DNA of 64,000 bases from Marinobacter salicampi (GCF_011074795.1 NZ_JAAMPF010000026.1:186001-250000); one strand, 5' to 3'. Counted from the first letter of the stretch, positions 22,285 to 32,798 are shown. The notes: a model not told the origin generated them from the sequence alone. Program-made: numbers and translations.

Positions 22285-22340
22285 TCGAGGCTGTTGAGCC
22301 AGGGGTAGTTGGGCTGGTATCCGATATCGGGAGTAAAAAA

Positions 22341-22372
22341 AACCTCTGGCCGATAGGCTCAGAGGTTTTTTC
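22341..22372. terminator. Bidirectional terminator
   Basis: An 8-bp stem (22341-22348 with 22360-22367) with an inner GCC/GGC pairing ends in a T-run on the plus strand. It is preceded by an A-run that gives a U-tract on the minus strand. It separates the convergent 21637-22284 gene and the SCP2 gene. Confidence 0.9.
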
Positions 22373-22383
22373 GTTCAGCCAAC

Positions 22384-22698
22384 TCAGTTCAGGGTAAAGA
22401 GTTCGCCCAGCTTGGTAGCCAGCATCATGTCGCCTTCGGCGCGAAGCTGACCAGCCATAAATGCCTGCATGCCGTCGGTCTCACCGGAAACAATGCCCTC
22501 AAGAGTTTCTGAGTTCATGATCAGGGTGACGGAAGGGTCTTCGTGATCACCTTCAACCAGGTTGCAGGTGCCGTCGTTAATGATCAGATGATAGTTCTTG
22601 TCGTCTTCGATATTGAACTGGAATACCAGGTCAAGGCCCTTGGCCGCCTCGGGATTGAAGTTCTTCTCAAGCTTTTCGAATACCTGATCTACAGACAT
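22384..22698 (-). CDS. SCP2 sterol-binding domain protein
   Basis: This 104-residue single-domain protein matches the SCP2 lipid-carrier fold. It has LDLVFQFNIEDDKNYHLIINDG, DPSVTLIMNSETLEGIVSGE and the closing MQAFMAGQLRAEGDMMLATKLGELF. In bacteria such small SCP2 proteins are thought to bind acyl or sterol-like lipids, but the ligand is unknown. It stands alone, divergent from sohB. Confidence 0.88.
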   Translation of the reverse strand: MSVDQVFEKLEKNFNPEAAKGLDLVFQFNIEDDKNYHLIINDGTCNLVEGDHEDPSVTLIMNSETLEGIVSGETDGMQAFMAGQLRAEGDMMLATKLGELFTLN

Positions 22699-22948
22699 TA
22701 TTTTTGCCCTATTTAAAATGTGTGTCGTCGTAGTTCAATCAAGTGCCAGGCTGCGGTGCAGCGCACAGGATGTCCTTCAAACTATTCGACTTTAGGGGCA
22801 GCTCCGGGCGCTGTCAAGCTCGATCGAACGCTTGTTTTAATCGTCATCAAAGACAGGCTGGTCGGGCCCATATGATCCCGATGCTTGTGCCAGCGTATGC
22901 CTCGGTTACAATCAGGCCAGCATTTTAATGATCAACTGGAGAACGGAC

Positions 22949-24019
22949 TTGGAATTTTTGACAGAGTTTGGATTGTTCGTGGCCAAAGCCGTCACGCTTG
23001 TTGTTGCGCTACTGGTCGTTCTGTCGGCACTTATTTCGGCAGCCCAGAAGGGCAAGGGCGAGCAGGAGCCAGAGGGTGAGTTGCGAGTCAAGCGCCTGAA
23101 TGATGTGTACCGGAAACTCCATGAGTCTGTTCGGGCCAAAATGCTTGGCGCCCAGGCACGAAAAGCCTGGGAAAAGCAGCAGAAAAAACAGCACAAGGCC
23201 GAGCAGAAAGAAGAAAAGAAAAAAGCCAACCTCAAATCAGAAGATCCTGAACCCCGGGACAAGCCCAGAGTGTTTGTGCTGGACTTTGATGGCGACATCA
23301 AGGCGAGCGAAACAGACTCCTTGCGCAAGTGTATAACGGCCGTTCTTGGGGTAGCAGACAGCGAACGGGATGAGGTTGTTGTGAGACTTGAAAGCGGCGG
23401 CGGAATGGTACATTCCTATGGTCTTGCCGCCGCGCAATTGGATCGCATCCGGGTAAAAGGTCTGTCCCTAACAGTGTGTGTTGACAAGGTCGCGGCGAGC
23501 GGCGGTTACATGATGGCCTGTGTTGCGGACCGGATTGTGGCTTCGCCGTTCGCGATCCTGGGGTCCATTGGTGTTGTGGCGCAATTGCCCAACTTCCATC
23601 GCCTGCTCAAGAAGAACGACGTGGATGTTGAGATCCTGACCGCTGGCGAGCACAAGCGAACCTTGACGGTCTTCGGAGAAAACACCGAGAAAGGACGCAA
23701 GAAATTCCAGGAAGACCTGGAAGACACTCACGTACTGTTCAAGGATTACGTAGGCGAGCGTCGTCCGGGTCTTGATGTTTCCGCTGTGGCAACAGGTGAT
23801 ATCTGGTTTGGGCGCCGTGCATTGGAAGTAAACCTGATTGACGAGATCAAGACCTCTGACGAATATCTGATTGAGGCCTGTGAGCGGGCTGACGTAATCT
23901 CGATCAATTATCGCCACAAAAAGTCGTTGCCGGAAAAGCTTGGTCTGGCAGCCAGTGGGGCGCTGGAACACACAGTCATGCGGTTACTCAGCGTGTTCCG
24001 GAATCAGAAAATTCAGTAA
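22949..24019 (+). CDS. sohB: Inner-membrane serine protease SohB (S49 family)
   Basis: The 356-residue protein has one N-terminal membrane helix (about residues 8-34), a long Lys/Glu-rich linker, then the S49 (SppA-like) domain. The catalytic serine is in KVAASGGYMMACVADR and the general-base lysine probably in TAGEHKRTLT. I choose the TTG at 22949: GGAG lies seven bases upstream, and the resulting LEFLTEFGLF fits the SohB N-terminus. The ATG at 22928 lacks a ribosome-binding site. The next gene follows after 71 bases. Confidence 0.9.
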   Translation: MEFLTEFGLFVAKAVTLVVALLVVLSALISAAQKGKGEQEPEGELRVKRLNDVYRKLHESVRAKMLGAQARKAWEKQQKKQHKAEQKEEKKKANLKSEDPEPRDKPRVFVLDFDGDIKASETDSLRKCITAVLGVADSERDEVVVRLESGGGMVHSYGLAAAQLDRIRVKGLSLTVCVDKVAASGGYMMACVADRIVASPFAILGSIGVVAQLPNFHRLLKKNDVDVEILTAGEHKRTLTVFGENTEKGRKKFQEDLEDTHVLFKDYVGERRPGLDVSAVATGDIWFGRRALEVNLIDEIKTSDEYLIEACERADVISINYRHKKSLPEKLGLAASGALEHTVMRLLSVFRNQKIQ

Positions 24020-24090
24020 ACCCTCAGGCTTAGAACTCCAGCGGCTGCACCGACGGCCCGGTTTCTGGCCTGGCCAACAGGAGGTTACCC

Positions 24091-25086
24091 ATGACTCAGA
24101 ACCTGGACTACCAGGCATGGCGTGTACATGAACAGGACGGTAAATTTATCGGCATGGTTGAGACCTGCAATACTGCCGACCTGCCGGCCAATGACGTGCT
24201 GGTCAAAGTCAGCCACTCCTCTCTGAATTACAAGGATGCACTGTCGGCCTCTGGCAATAAGGGCGTCACCCGTAATTTTCCTCATACTCCGGGTATCGAT
24301 GCGGCCGGCGAAGTGGTTGAAGGCGCCGGAGCCTTATCAGCGGGCCAGCAGGTAATCGTGACCGGGTACGATCTGGGCATGAATACCCCAGGGGGATTTG
24401 GTGAATACATCCGGGTGCCTGCCGACTGGTGTATTGCGATGCCTGAGGTGTGGAACCCTCACAAGGCCATGGTTTACGGCACTGCCGGCCTGACAGCGGG
24501 CTTAGGTGTCAGCAAACTTTTGCGAATGAAGGTCAAGCCCGAACATGGCAAAGTGGTTGTCACGGGTGCGAGCGGGTCCGTGGGCACGGTAGCCGTTGAA
24601 TTACTGGCCCGTCTCGGGTTCGAGGTCATCGCTGTCAGCGGCAAGCCGGACCAGGCCGGCGAGCTGAAGACCCTGGGTGCGTCCGAAGTGGTAGGCCGTG
24701 ACTTTCTGGCGGAGGAAAAAAAACCGATGCTCAAGCCGGAGTTCGCCGGTGCGGTTGATACCGTCGGGGGCGCTGTACTTTCCGAATTACTCAAGCGCAT
24801 CAAACCCGGGGGCTCGGTCTCTTGTTGTGGTCTGGTGGCAGGTGTGGAGGTTCAGACATCGGTACTGCCTTTCATACTTCGAGGCGTTAATCTGCTTGGG
24901 GTCGACTCGGTCGAGATTCCACCGGAGGAGAAGCAGTCTGTCTGGGATAAGCTAAGCGGCGCCTGGGCTTGTGGCCATACTGAAAGCTCCGCAAGAACCA
25001 TTGGCAAGGAAGAGCTAGATAGCGCGCTGAAGGCCTTTCTGGACGGTAACTCCCACGGCAAGATCGTGCTCGATCACAGCTTGTAG
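24091..25086 (+). CDS. acuI: Acrylyl-CoA reductase AcuI/YhdH family oxidoreductase
   Basis: The 331-residue medium-chain dehydrogenase/reductase has no zinc-binding cysteine cluster. The N-terminal catalytic part has SLNYKDALSASG, FPHTPGIDAAGEVVE and YGTAGLTAGLGVSKLL. The nucleotide fold is VVVTGASGSVGTVAVELL near residue 151. The AcuI/YhdH family reduces acryloyl-CoA to propionyl-CoA with NADPH, which matters in DMSP breakdown in marine bacteria. An AGGAGG site lies upstream. Confidence 0.88.
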   Translation: MTQNLDYQAWRVHEQDGKFIGMVETCNTADLPANDVLVKVSHSSLNYKDALSASGNKGVTRNFPHTPGIDAAGEVVEGAGALSAGQQVIVTGYDLGMNTPGGFGEYIRVPADWCIAMPEVWNPHKAMVYGTAGLTAGLGVSKLLRMKVKPEHGKVVVTGASGSVGTVAVELLARLGFEVIAVSGKPDQAGELKTLGASEVVGRDFLAEEKKPMLKPEFAGAVDTVGGAVLSELLKRIKPGGSVSCCGLVAGVEVQTSVLPFILRGVNLLGVDSVEIPPEEKQSVWDKLSGAWACGHTESSARTIGKEELDSALKAFLDGNSHGKIVLDHSL

Positions 25087-25106
25087 CTGTAACCCGCCGA
25101 ATAAAA

Positions 25107-25132
25107 AAGCGGCCTCCAGAGTGAGGCCGCTT
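25107..25132. terminator. Terminator between acuI and the DUF934 gene
   Basis: A perfect 10-bp stem (25107-25116 with 25123-25132) has a six-base loop. The preceding A-run gives a U-tract for the minus strand; the plus-strand tail is weaker. Confidence 0.85.
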
Positions 25133-25155
25133 CTAATTTCTCCGGGCTCTGAGGC

Positions 25156-25659
25156 TCAGGAGGCGCGACGTCTGAACAGGGGTAGGTCAGTGTCGCCAGC
25201 AGCCTGATAGGCCTGGCTGAAGAAATTCAGGCAATGGGCGGCAAGATGGATGTCCTTGTCAGGCCTAAGGGCATAGCTGTCGAAGCCACAGCGCTTCATG
25301 AACTGGAGCTGATCGAGCAGGACGTCTCCTACCGCACGGAGCTCGTTACGGTAGCCGTAGCGCTCTCGGAGCAGGCGGGCCGAACTGTAGCCCCGGCCAT
25401 CGGTGAACTTCGGAAAGTTCACTGCAATAATCGGCACTTCGTTCACGTAGTCCGCCAGCATGCCAGGCTCGTCATGACTCTCAAGCCAGACGCCGATACG
25501 CTCCTGTCCGCGGTAATGGTCAATGCCTGCAAGCCAGAGCTCTGCCGGGATCATCACCGGTCCTTCCGGCAGCTCAAGGGCTTCGCCTTCTTCCGGATGT
25601 GGTACCAGGGTCCACTTGTCAGTCTTGATTTCGCCTTCCTGGGTGATGATGTCAGGCAT
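25156..25659 (-). CDS. DUF934 family protein, partner of sulfite reductase
   Basis: The 167-residue protein matches DUF934, with the motifs VNFPKFTDGRGYSSARLLRER and LRAVGDVLLDQLQFMKRCGFDSY. DUF934 genes routinely follow cysI in pseudomonads and are described as oxidoreductases probably involved in sulfite reduction, without biochemical proof. The start at 25659 overlaps the end of cysI by eight bases, so translation is coupled. The longer frame upstream lies within cysI. Confidence 0.88.
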   Translation of the reverse strand: MPDIITQEGEIKTDKWTLVPHPEEGEALELPEGPVMIPAELWLAGIDHYRGQERIGVWLESHDEPGMLADYVNEVPIIAVNFPKFTDGRGYSSARLLRERYGYRNELRAVGDVLLDQLQFMKRCGFDSYALRPDKDIHLAAHCLNFFSQAYQAAGDTDLPLFRRRAS

Positions 25660-27304
25660 AAACGCGCTCCTTGAATGGGCTGATGCCAATGCGACGGTAG
25701 GTGTCGAGGAAAGGCTCCTCTTCCGTGCGGTTCTGCACGTACACATCAAGAATCTTTTCGATTACGTCAGGCATGCTTTCCCGCGCAAAGGAGGGCCCGA
25801 GGATCTTGCCAATCGAGGCGTCCCGCTGGGAGGATCCGCCCAGGCTGATCTGATAGAACTCTTCACCCTTCTTGTCCACACCCAGTACGCCGATGTGGCC
25901 AACGTGGTGATGGCCACAGGCGTTCATGCAGCCGGAAATGTTCAGGTCGATATCACCTAGATCCCAAACATAGTCGAGGTTATCGAACTTACGCTGGATC
26001 GCGTCCGCCACCGGTATCGACTTGGCGTTAGCCAGGGCGCAGTAGTCACCACCCGGGCAGCAGATAATATCGGTCAGGGTGTTGAGGTTCGGCGTCGCAA
26101 AACCCAGGGGCTTGAGTGCCTGCCAAAGTTCGAACAACTCATCCTGGCGGACGTCAGCAAAGACGACGTTCTGCTGGTGGGTTACCCGTGCCTCCCCGAA
26201 GCTGTACCTGTCTGCCAGGTCGGCGATGTCTTCCAGTTGCCGGTCACTGATATCGCCGGGCGGAATCCCGGTTTTTTTCATGGTCAGGCTGACAATGGCG
26301 TAGCCAGGTTTCTTATGGCTGTCTACATTGCGCTTGACCCAGTTATCGAAGGTTTTGCTTTCCGAGCGGGCTGAAACCAGCGCCTGTGGGTTGTCGTTCA
26401 GGCTGTCATAGGGTGGTTCAGTAAAATAGCCCTGGATCTTCCGGATGGCTTCAGGGGTGAGCCGGGTCGGGGAGTCCTTGGTATGGGCCCACTCTTCCTC
26501 TACTTTTTCAGCAAACGCCTCAGGTGTTAGCGCTTTCACCAGAATCTTGATCCTGGCCTTGTATTTGTTATCGCGGCGCCCGTACCGGTTGTATACCCGA
26601 AGGATGGCTTCAAGGTAGGTCAGCAGGTCGAGTTCCGGGAGGAACTCCCGAATAACCGGGCCCACCATGGGCGTACGGCCCAGGCCGCCTCCAACGTGAA
26701 CACGGAAGCCCAGTTCATCCTGATCGTTGCGGATGATCTCGAGCCCGATATCATGGACCTGAACCGCGGCCCGGTCGCCGTTCTCAGACGCATTCACCGC
26801 CACTTTGAATTTGCGGGGCAGGAAGGCAAACTCCGGGTGGTAGGTAGACCATTGCCGTATGATTTCACAGTAGGGCCGAGGGTCAACAATCTCATCGGAC
26901 TGGGCGCCGGCAAACTGGTCTGTGGTTGTGTTGCGAATGCAGTTACCGCTGGTCTGGTTAGCGTGCATTTCCACTTCCGCCAGTTCAGCGAGAATATCCG
27001 GCACATCTTCCACTTCCGGCCAGTTAAGCTGAACGTTCTGGCGCGTGGTGAAGTGGGCATAGCCCTTGTCATAATCCCGGGTGATCCGGGCCAGGCGCCG
27101 GAGCTGTTCGGACCTCAGCATGCCGTAGGGAACACAGATCCTGAGCATGGGTGCCAGGCGCTGGATGTACAGGCCATTCTGCAGGCGCAGTGGCAGAAAT
27201 TCGTCTTCCGCAAGGTCGCCGGCCAGGGCCCGGTCCGTCTGGTGACGGAACTGGGCGACGCGTTCAGCAAGTATCTGCCGATCGTGTTCGTCGTAAACGT
27301 ACAT
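25652..27304 (-). CDS. cysI: Siroheme-dependent sulfite/nitrite reductase (beta subunit type)
   Basis: The 550-residue hemoprotein reduces sulfite to sulfide with six electrons. The siroheme/4Fe-4S ligands are seen in CCPGGDYCALANAK and CMNACGHHHVGHIGV near residues 430-480. The N-terminal repeat contains GMLRSEQLRRLARI, FTTRQNVQLNW and TSGNCIRNTT. The start at 27304 (MYVYDEHDRQ) is chosen over a longer frame on family grounds. Its siroheme would depend on CobA at 3.5 kb. Nitrite rather than sulfite cannot be excluded by sequence alone. Confidence 0.9.
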   Translation of the reverse strand: MYVYDEHDRQILAERVAQFRHQTDRALAGDLAEDEFLPLRLQNGLYIQRLAPMLRICVPYGMLRSEQLRRLARITRDYDKGYAHFTTRQNVQLNWPEVEDVPDILAELAEVEMHANQTSGNCIRNTTTDQFAGAQSDEIVDPRPYCEIIRQWSTYHPEFAFLPRKFKVAVNASENGDRAAVQVHDIGLEIIRNDQDELGFRVHVGGGLGRTPMVGPVIREFLPELDLLTYLEAILRVYNRYGRRDNKYKARIKILVKALTPEAFAEKVEEEWAHTKDSPTRLTPEAIRKIQGYFTEPPYDSLNDNPQALVSARSESKTFDNWVKRNVDSHKKPGYAIVSLTMKKTGIPPGDISDRQLEDIADLADRYSFGEARVTHQQNVVFADVRQDELFELWQALKPLGFATPNLNTLTDIICCPGGDYCALANAKSIPVADAIQRKFDNLDYVWDLGDIDLNISGCMNACGHHHVGHIGVLGVDKKGEEFYQISLGGSSQRDASIGKILGPSFARESMPDVIEKILDVYVQNRTEEEPFLDTYRRIGISPFKERVYA

Positions 27305-27553
27305 AGTGCGGATTCCTGAAATTGAGGTCGTATAGTCCGAAGCAAAGCAGTTTCGCCTGCGCCGGCACATGAAGTGCTTGCACGTTCGGCGCGATGGTGG
27401 CAACAATACCAGTTAGGCCTTATGCTTAAAATGATTCTTTTTTAATATGGTAATTACATTTGGTACTTAAAGACCGCTAGAACTTTAGTGTCCCTGTGCC
27501 TACTCTGTAAGCGTCATTTTAACTCCAGTCACAACAATAATTGAGGGAAGGGA

Positions 27554-27658
27554 ATGAGTAAGAGCACACGTTCAGATAGCGCGGTAGATGCCATCGCAGC
27601 GACAGCCCTGATAGCACTGGTCGTCTTTGCAGCGGTTTTCTGGGTTGCCGGTCAGTAA
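27554..27658 (+). CDS. 34-residue putative membrane peptide
   Basis: An ATG-to-TAA frame encodes 34 residues. A short polar head (MSKSTRSDSAVDAIAATALI begins it) is followed by one hydrophobic helix, ALIALVVFAAVFWVAG, ending in Q. A strong purine-rich ribosome-binding site (AGGGAAGGGA) lies immediately upstream. It is divergent from cysI, in a gap that otherwise holds no gene. I do not recognise the family. The combination of signal and composition supports a real small membrane protein. Confidence 0.6.
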   Translation: MSKSTRSDSAVDAIAATALIALVVFAAVFWVAGQ

Positions 27659-27674
27659 AGCCGCCCGGCTTGTG

Positions 27675-27716
27675 CCCGTCTTGCCGGCAGACCTGCCGGT
27701 TATCCGGACGGGTTAA
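27675..27716. other. Nested hairpin after the small membrane peptide gene
   Basis: An outer CCCGTC/GACGGG pairing encloses an inner CCGGCAG/CTGCCGG stem. There is no T-run, so this could be a Rho-dependent stop region or an mRNA-stabilising structure for the small gene upstream. Confidence 0.35.
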
Positions 27717-27752
27717 CGGTTGCAAAACAAAGTGCGATTGCGGTAGCAAGCC

Positions 27753-28010
27753 CTACTGGCTCGCCAGAACCCAGCGCACAATGAGTATCAGTGTTACCAC
27801 GAACCCCGCAGTAAAAAGAATTCCACAAACAATGTAAGGCCACGGGCTGCTGCTCTCAAAGTCCTCCTGGTGATTGCGGCTGGACTGCACGCCCAGGGCA
27901 CCAGCAAGAATGCTGCGCATGACTCGCAGCAGCCCCGGCTTCTTCTTCCGCGGTTGCTGCGGCTCTTCCATTTTTGCTGGCTCGTTCCTTGGTGCTTGCT
28001 GTCCGGTCAT
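27753..28010 (-). CDS. DUF2970 family membrane protein
   Basis: The 85-residue protein has a proline- and lysine-rich N-terminus, then the DUF2970 phrase LLRVMRSILAGALGVQSSRNHQEDF. It ends in a single C-terminal membrane helix (YIVCGILFTAGFVVTLILIV). Function is unknown. It follows metH on the same strand after 44 bases, a recurring neighbourhood in gammaproteobacteria. Confidence 0.82.
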   Translation of the reverse strand: MTGQQAPRNEPAKMEEPQQPRKKKPGLLRVMRSILAGALGVQSSRNHQEDFESSSPWPYIVCGILFTAGFVVTLILIVRWVLASQ

Positions 28011-28054
28011 GGCCGTACCTCTCTGTAAGTGCTCGCTGCCCCTGGTATCAAGGG

Positions 28055-31000
28055 CTACTCGGCAGGGTCATAGGCAAGGCTTGGTGAGAGCCAGCGTTCA
28101 GCATCCGCCTGGGTCTGGCCCTTGCGCCGGGCGTAGTCCTCAACCTGATCACGGCCTATCTTGCCGACTCCGAAATACTTGGACTGGGGATGCGCGAAGT
28201 ACCAGCCGGAGACCGCCGCCGCAGGATACATGGCAAAGGACTCGGTAAGCTTGAGGCCAGCGGTTTCGGTGGCATCGAGCATGCTGAACAGGGTGGCCTT
28301 CTCGGTGTGGTCCGGACATGCGGGGTACCCCGGTGCAGGCCGTATGCCCTTATAGCGCTCCCGGATCAGGTCGTCACTGTCCAGGCTTTCATCTGGATCA
28401 TAGCCCCAGAGCTCTTTTCTGACCCGCTCGTGAAGGTGCTCGGCAAAAGCTTCTGCCAGCCTGTCAGCCAGGGCCTGAACCATGATGGCATTATAGTCGT
28501 CGTTTGCATCCTTGAATTCCTGGGCAAACTCATCAGCGCCTATGCCCGTGGTCACTGCAAAACCGCCAATATAATCACAGGATCCCGCTTCTTCGGAGAG
28601 GATGAAATCGGACAGGGTCATCATGGGCTTGCCTGGAGCTTTCTCATCCTGCTGGCGCAGGTGATGCAGAACCGTAAGTTCTTCCGAGCGGGATTCATCG
28701 GTATACACCACCACGTCATCACCACGGCGGTTGCAGGGCCAGAATCCGACAACACCCCTTGCGGTAAGCCGTTTCTCGTCGATAATTCGCTTGAGGATGA
28801 CCTGGGCGTCGTCAAACAGGGTCTTCGCTGCCTCCCCCCGCTTCGGGTCATCGAAAATGGCAGGGTACTTGCCGGACATATCCCAGGCGATAAAGAAGGG
28901 CGACCAGTCAATATACTCGGCCAGCAGGCTGAGATCGTAATTGTCGAAACTGCGGACACCGGTGAAGGTTGGCCGGACCGGGGGGAATTTCTCGAAGTCG
29001 ATATCGGGCGCCCTGTCCCTGGCTTCCTTCAGGGAAACCAGTTTTGTGCGTATCGTTCGGTTCTTGCGACGCTCCCTCACGTCCTCATATTCTACCCGGG
29101 CCGCCTCTACGAGACCTGCTTTTGCTGTCTTGCTCAATAGTTGCGACGCCACGTTTACACAGCGCGACGCATCCGATACGTAGAGCGCGATATCATTCTT
29201 GTAGTGGGGCTCTATCTTGACTGCGGTGTGCGCCTTGGATGTGGTCGCACCACCGATCATTAGGGGGATGTGGAAGTCCAGCCGCTGCATTTCCTTTGCC
29301 ACATGTACCATTTCGTCCAGGGAGGGGGTGATCAGACCGCTGAGGCCGATGATATCCACTTTTTCCCTGACTGCAGCCTCAAGGATCTTATCGCAGGGCA
29401 CCATGACGCCAAGGTCCACCACATCGTAATTATTGCACTGCAATACGACACCGACGATGTTCTTGCCAATGTCGTGGACATCACCCTTTACCGTGGCCAT
29501 GAGGATCTTGCCCTTGGCCTGCTGGTCTTCCGACTTTTCCGCCTCGATGTAGGGAATGAGGTGGGCGACCGCCTGCTTCATCACCCGTGCGCTTTTGACA
29601 ACCTGGGGCAGGAACATCTTGCCATCCCCGAACAGGTCGCCAACCACGTTCATGCCGTCCATTAACGGGCCTTCGATGACATGGATGGGCCGTTCGGCGC
29701 GGACCCGGCAGGCTTCGGTATCGTCAATAATGTAGCTGGTAATGCCCTTGACCAGGGCATGCTCCAGGCGTTTCTCAACCGGCCATTCGCGCCAGGCCAG
29801 GTCTTCCTCCTGGGTTTTGCCGCCCTGGCCCTTGTAGCGCTCGGCGATTTCAAGAAGCCGGTCAGTGCCATCCGCGCGGCGATTGAGCACAACGTCTTCA
29901 ACCAGTTCCTTGAGCTCCGGCTCGATGTCGTCGTAGATCACCAGCTGGGATGGATTCACAATCCCCATGTTCATGCCGGCTTTGATGGCGTGGTAAAGGA
30001 AGACCGAGTGAATGGCTTCGCGCACGGCATCGTTGCCGCGGAACGAGAAGGACACGTTGCTCACGCCGCCGGAAATGGAGGCGTGGGGCAGGTTGTCCCG
30101 AATCCAGCGAGTGGCATTGATAAAATCAACCGCGTAGTTGTTGTGCTCTTCGATGCCTGTGGCTATGGCGAAAATATTCGGGTCGAAGATGATGTCGGTT
30201 GGATCGAATCCAATGGCAACCAACAAGTCGTAAGAGCGCTTGCAGATCTCGGTCTTGCGCTCGTAGGTATCGGCTTGGCCCTGCTCGTCAAAGGCCATGA
30301 CAACCACCGCAGCTCCATAACGCATGCACGAACGGGCACGGGAGAGAAATTCGTCTTCGCCTTCCTTCAGGCTGATGGAATTGACCACCGCCTTGCCCTG
30401 GACGCAGCGCAGGCCAGCCTCGATGACCTCCCATTTGGAGGAGTCGAGCATGAGCGGAACTCGGGAAATGTCAGGCTCGGATGCCACCAGTTTGAGGAAA
30501 ATTTCCATGACCTCACGGGAATCGAGCATTCCCTCGTCCATGTTGATGTCGATAATCTGGGCACCGTTCTCGACCTGGTCCCTGGCCACGCTCAGGGCTT
30601 CCTCGTACTGCTCTTCCTTGATCAGGCGCAGAAAGCGCTTTGATCCGGTGACGTTGGTACGCTCACCCACGTTTATGAAAAGGGTGTTCTCATCGCCGGT
30701 GAAAGGCTCGAGCCCCGACAGGCGGAGCGCCTTGGGTGGTGACGGAATCTTGCGTGGCGGGTACTTGGCGACTACCTCGGCAATCGCCTCAATATGCTCC
30801 GGGCGGGAACCGCAGCAGCCACCGATAATGTTCAGGAAGCCGTCACGGGCAAAGCCTTCAATAATGTCAGCCATCTCCTCCGGGGTCTGGTCGTATTCAC
30901 CAAACTCGTTGGGAAGACCTGCATTGGGGTGAGCGCTGACATAAGTGGTGGCTTTGCGGGAAAGCTCCTCGACATAGGGTCGCAGGGCGTCCGCGCCCAG

Positions 31001-31756
31001 GGCGCAGTTCAGGCCCACGGAAATGGGCCTGGTATGGGCTATGGAGTTCCAGAAGGCTTCAGTGGTCTGGCCGGACAGCGTTCTGCCAGAAGCATCAGTG
31101 ATCGTGCCGGAGATCATTATGGGCAGTGCGATGCCGCTGTCTTCAAAGAACTGCTGGGTGCCGTAAATGGCGGCCTTGGCGTTAAGGGTGTCGAAGATGG
31201 TTTCAATCAGGATCAGGTCGCAACCGCCTTCGACAAGCCCGGACACGGCCTCGTAGTAGTTATCGACCAGTGTCTGGAAATCGACGTTGCGATAACCGGG
31301 GTTGTTGACGTCAGGTGAAATGGACGCAGTGCGTGAGGTCGGCCCGACAGCCCCTGCGACAAATCTCGGTTTGTCGGGGTTCTTGGCGGTGAACTCGTCG
31401 GCGATACTACGGGCCAGTTGCGCGGCGGCGACGTTCAGTTCCCGAGCAATCGGCTCCAGGCCATAGTCCGCCTGGGACAGCTGGGTGGAGTTGAAGGTGT
31501 TGGTTTCAATAATGTCAGCGCCAGCTGCCAGGTAATCTGCATGGATATTCCGCAACAGAGCAGGCTGGGTCAGGTTGAGCAGGTCGTTGTTACCCTGGAC
31601 CTCCCGATCATAGTCCTTGAAGCGCTCACCGCGAAACGCAGACTCGTCCAGCTTGAGGTTCTGGATCATGGTTCCCATGCCGCCATCGAGAATGATAATG
31701 CGGTTTTCCAGGGCTTGCCTGAGCTGCTTCAGGCGGGTGTCGCGGTCGTTGGTCAT
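28055..31756 (-). CDS. metH: Cobalamin-dependent methionine synthase
   Basis: The 1233-residue enzyme transfers the methyl group of 5-methyltetrahydrofolate to homocysteine through cobalamin. All four modules are present. The homocysteine domain has zinc cysteines in [11 protein letters not shown] and [11 protein letters not shown]. The pterin-binding domain has [13 protein letters not shown]. The cobalamin domain has the base-off histidine in [16 protein letters not shown]. The C-terminal SAM-binding activation domain includes [15 protein letters not shown]. The start at 31756 has GGAAG upstream; seven codons further up there is an ATG without such a site. Confidence 0.96.
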   Translation of the reverse strand: MTNDRDTRLKQLRQALENRIIILDGGMGTMIQNLKLDESAFRGERFKDYDREVQGNNDLLNLTQPALLRNIHADYLAAGADIIETNTFNSTQLSQADYGLEPIARELNVAAAQLARSIADEFTAKNPDKPRFVAGAVGPTSRTASISPDVNNPGYRNVDFQTLVDNYYEAVSGLVEGGCDLILIETIFDTLNAKAAIYGTQQFFEDSGIALPIMISGTITDASGRTLSGQTTEAFWNSIAHTRPISVGLNCALGADALRPYVEELSRKATTYVSAHPNAGLPNEFGEYDQTPEEMADIIEGFARDGFLNIIGGCCGSRPEHIEAIAEVVAKYPPRKIPSPPKALRLSGLEPFTGDENTLFINVGERTNVTGSKRFLRLIKEEQYEEALSVARDQVENGAQIIDINMDEGMLDSREVMEIFLKLVASEPDISRVPLMLDSSKWEVIEAGLRCVQGKAVVNSISLKEGEDEFLSRARSCMRYGAAVVVMAFDEQGQADTYERKTEICKRSYDLLVAIGFDPTDIIFDPNIFAIATGIEEHNNYAVDFINATRWIRDNLPHASISGGVSNVSFSFRGNDAVREAIHSVFLYHAIKAGMNMGIVNPSQLVIYDDIEPELKELVEDVVLNRRADGTDRLLEIAERYKGQGGKTQEEDLAWREWPVEKRLEHALVKGITSYIIDDTEACRVRAERPIHVIEGPLMDGMNVVGDLFGDGKMFLPQVVKSARVMKQAVAHLIPYIEAEKSEDQQAKGKILMATVKGDVHDIGKNIVGVVLQCNNYDVVDLGVMVPCDKILEAAVREKVDIIGLSGLITPSLDEMVHVAKEMQRLDFHIPLMIGGATTSKAHTAVKIEPHYKNDIALYVSDASRCVNVASQLLSKTAKAGLVEAARVEYEDVRERRKNRTIRTKLVSLKEARDRAPDIDFEKFPPVRPTFTGVRSFDNYDLSLLAEYIDWSPFFIAWDMSGKYPAIFDDPKRGEAAKTLFDDAQVILKRIIDEKRLTARGVVGFWPCNRRGDDVVVYTDESRSEELTVLHHLRQQDEKAPGKPMMTLSDFILSEEAGSCDYIGGFAVTTGIGADEFAQEFKDANDDYNAIMVQALADRLAEAFAEHLHERVRKELWGYDPDESLDSDDLIRERYKGIRPAPGYPACPDHTEKATLFSMLDATETAGLKLTESFAMYPAAAVSGWYFAHPQSKYFGVGKIGRDQVEDYARRKGQTQADAERWLSPSLAYDPAE

Positions 31757-31941
31757 ACGGATGCTTCCGGGCTTCATTTATGTCATTTGGGCGCAGGATG
31801 ATAGCAAAAATGCGCCTTTGCGTCGTGATGTGTAATCACTTATGTCAATCTGCGCCCTAAAAGCCGACTATTTTAGTAGGTCTTTTAAGTTGCTGCGAAC
31901 TGGCCTAAAATAAAGAGTATATTCTTCAACAGGTGGAACAC

Positions 31942-32529
31942 ATGGCACTGGTGACTGTGACTGATTCAGCGCGAGATTATCTCGCGCAACTGATCGACAA
32001 GCAGGACGTCGAGGGCATGGGCGTGCGCATCTTCGTAACCCAGCCAGGGACCAAGCACGCCGAAACCTGTCTGGCGTACTGCCCACCCAACGAGATCGTT
32101 CCTACAGACGAGCAGGTGGATCTTGACGTCTTTACCCTTTACCTGGATCACAACTCGGTTCCCTTCCTTGAGGAAGCCTATGTTGATTATTCCAAGGATC
32201 AGATGGGTGGTCAGCTGACGATCAAGGCCCCTAATGCGAAGGTGCCCAAAATTGACGACGATGCTCCGCTTCCGGACCGTATTCGTTATGTGCTGGCGTC
32301 AGAGATCAATCCCGGGCTTGCATCCCATGGGGGTGATGTTTCCCTGGTAGAGGTCGTGGACGAATCCGTAGCGGTATTGAAGTTCGGCGGTGGTTGTCAG
32401 GGTTGCAGTGCCGTCAGCCTCACCCTGAAGCAGGGCGTCGAGAGCACTCTCAAGGAAAGAGTGCCGGAGATCTCGGCCGTGCGGGATGTTACCGACCATT
32501 CGGTCAAGGAAAACGCCTACTATCAGTAG
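31942..32529 (+). CDS. nfuA: Fe-S biogenesis protein NfuA
   Basis: The 195-residue scaffold/carrier delivers 4Fe-4S clusters to target enzymes. The N-terminal part is a degenerate A-type domain. The C-terminal Nfu domain has the cluster-binding CxxC in [19 protein letters not shown], near residues 150-153. An AGGTGGA site precedes the ATG at 31942, so the three extra upstream codons are excluded. The gene is divergent from metH. A terminator follows at 32634. Confidence 0.95.
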   Translation: MALVTVTDSARDYLAQLIDKQDVEGMGVRIFVTQPGTKHAETCLAYCPPNEIVPTDEQVDLDVFTLYLDHNSVPFLEEAYVDYSKDQMGGQLTIKAPNAKVPKIDDDAPLPDRIRYVLASEINPGLASHGGDVSLVEVVDESVAVLKFGGGCQGCSAVSLTLKQGVESTLKERVPEISAVRDVTDHSVKENAYYQ

Positions 32530-32633
32530 TAGGACAAGAAAATGGCAGTGGTAGGCAAAAGAATGGAAAGTACCCCCAGCGGTGTGAAACTGATCAATCA
32601 CCGATAAAGGGCGACCACCATTTGAAATGTCAT

Positions 32634-32663
32634 AAACCGGCGAGCGTTCTCGCCGGTTTTTTT
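32634..32663 (+). terminator. Rho-independent terminator after nfuA
   Basis: A perfect 11-bp stem (32634-32644 with 32649-32659) with a CGTT loop is followed by a run of T residues to 32663. Confidence 0.94.
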
Positions 32664-32798
32664 ATGGGCTGAACCCAGGCGGCGCCTTTGTCCGGCATTT
32701 CCGGGCGGTGCGGCCAATGTCGATGCCGGTGAAATGACAGAGTATCCTTTCAATAACTGATAAGCCGGTGCAGGCTAGCATGGCAACGGCATAAAAAT

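Noticed and set aside
28190..30643. Long plus-strand frames opposite metH (28190-29140 and 29681-30643)
   Set aside because: They overlap conserved MetH domains and have no recognisable motifs or ribosome-binding context.
32542..32607. A 21-codon frame after nfuA with an AGGA upstream
   Set aside because: Too short, composition unremarkable, and no hydrophobic or conserved segment; it may be the leader to the terminator only.
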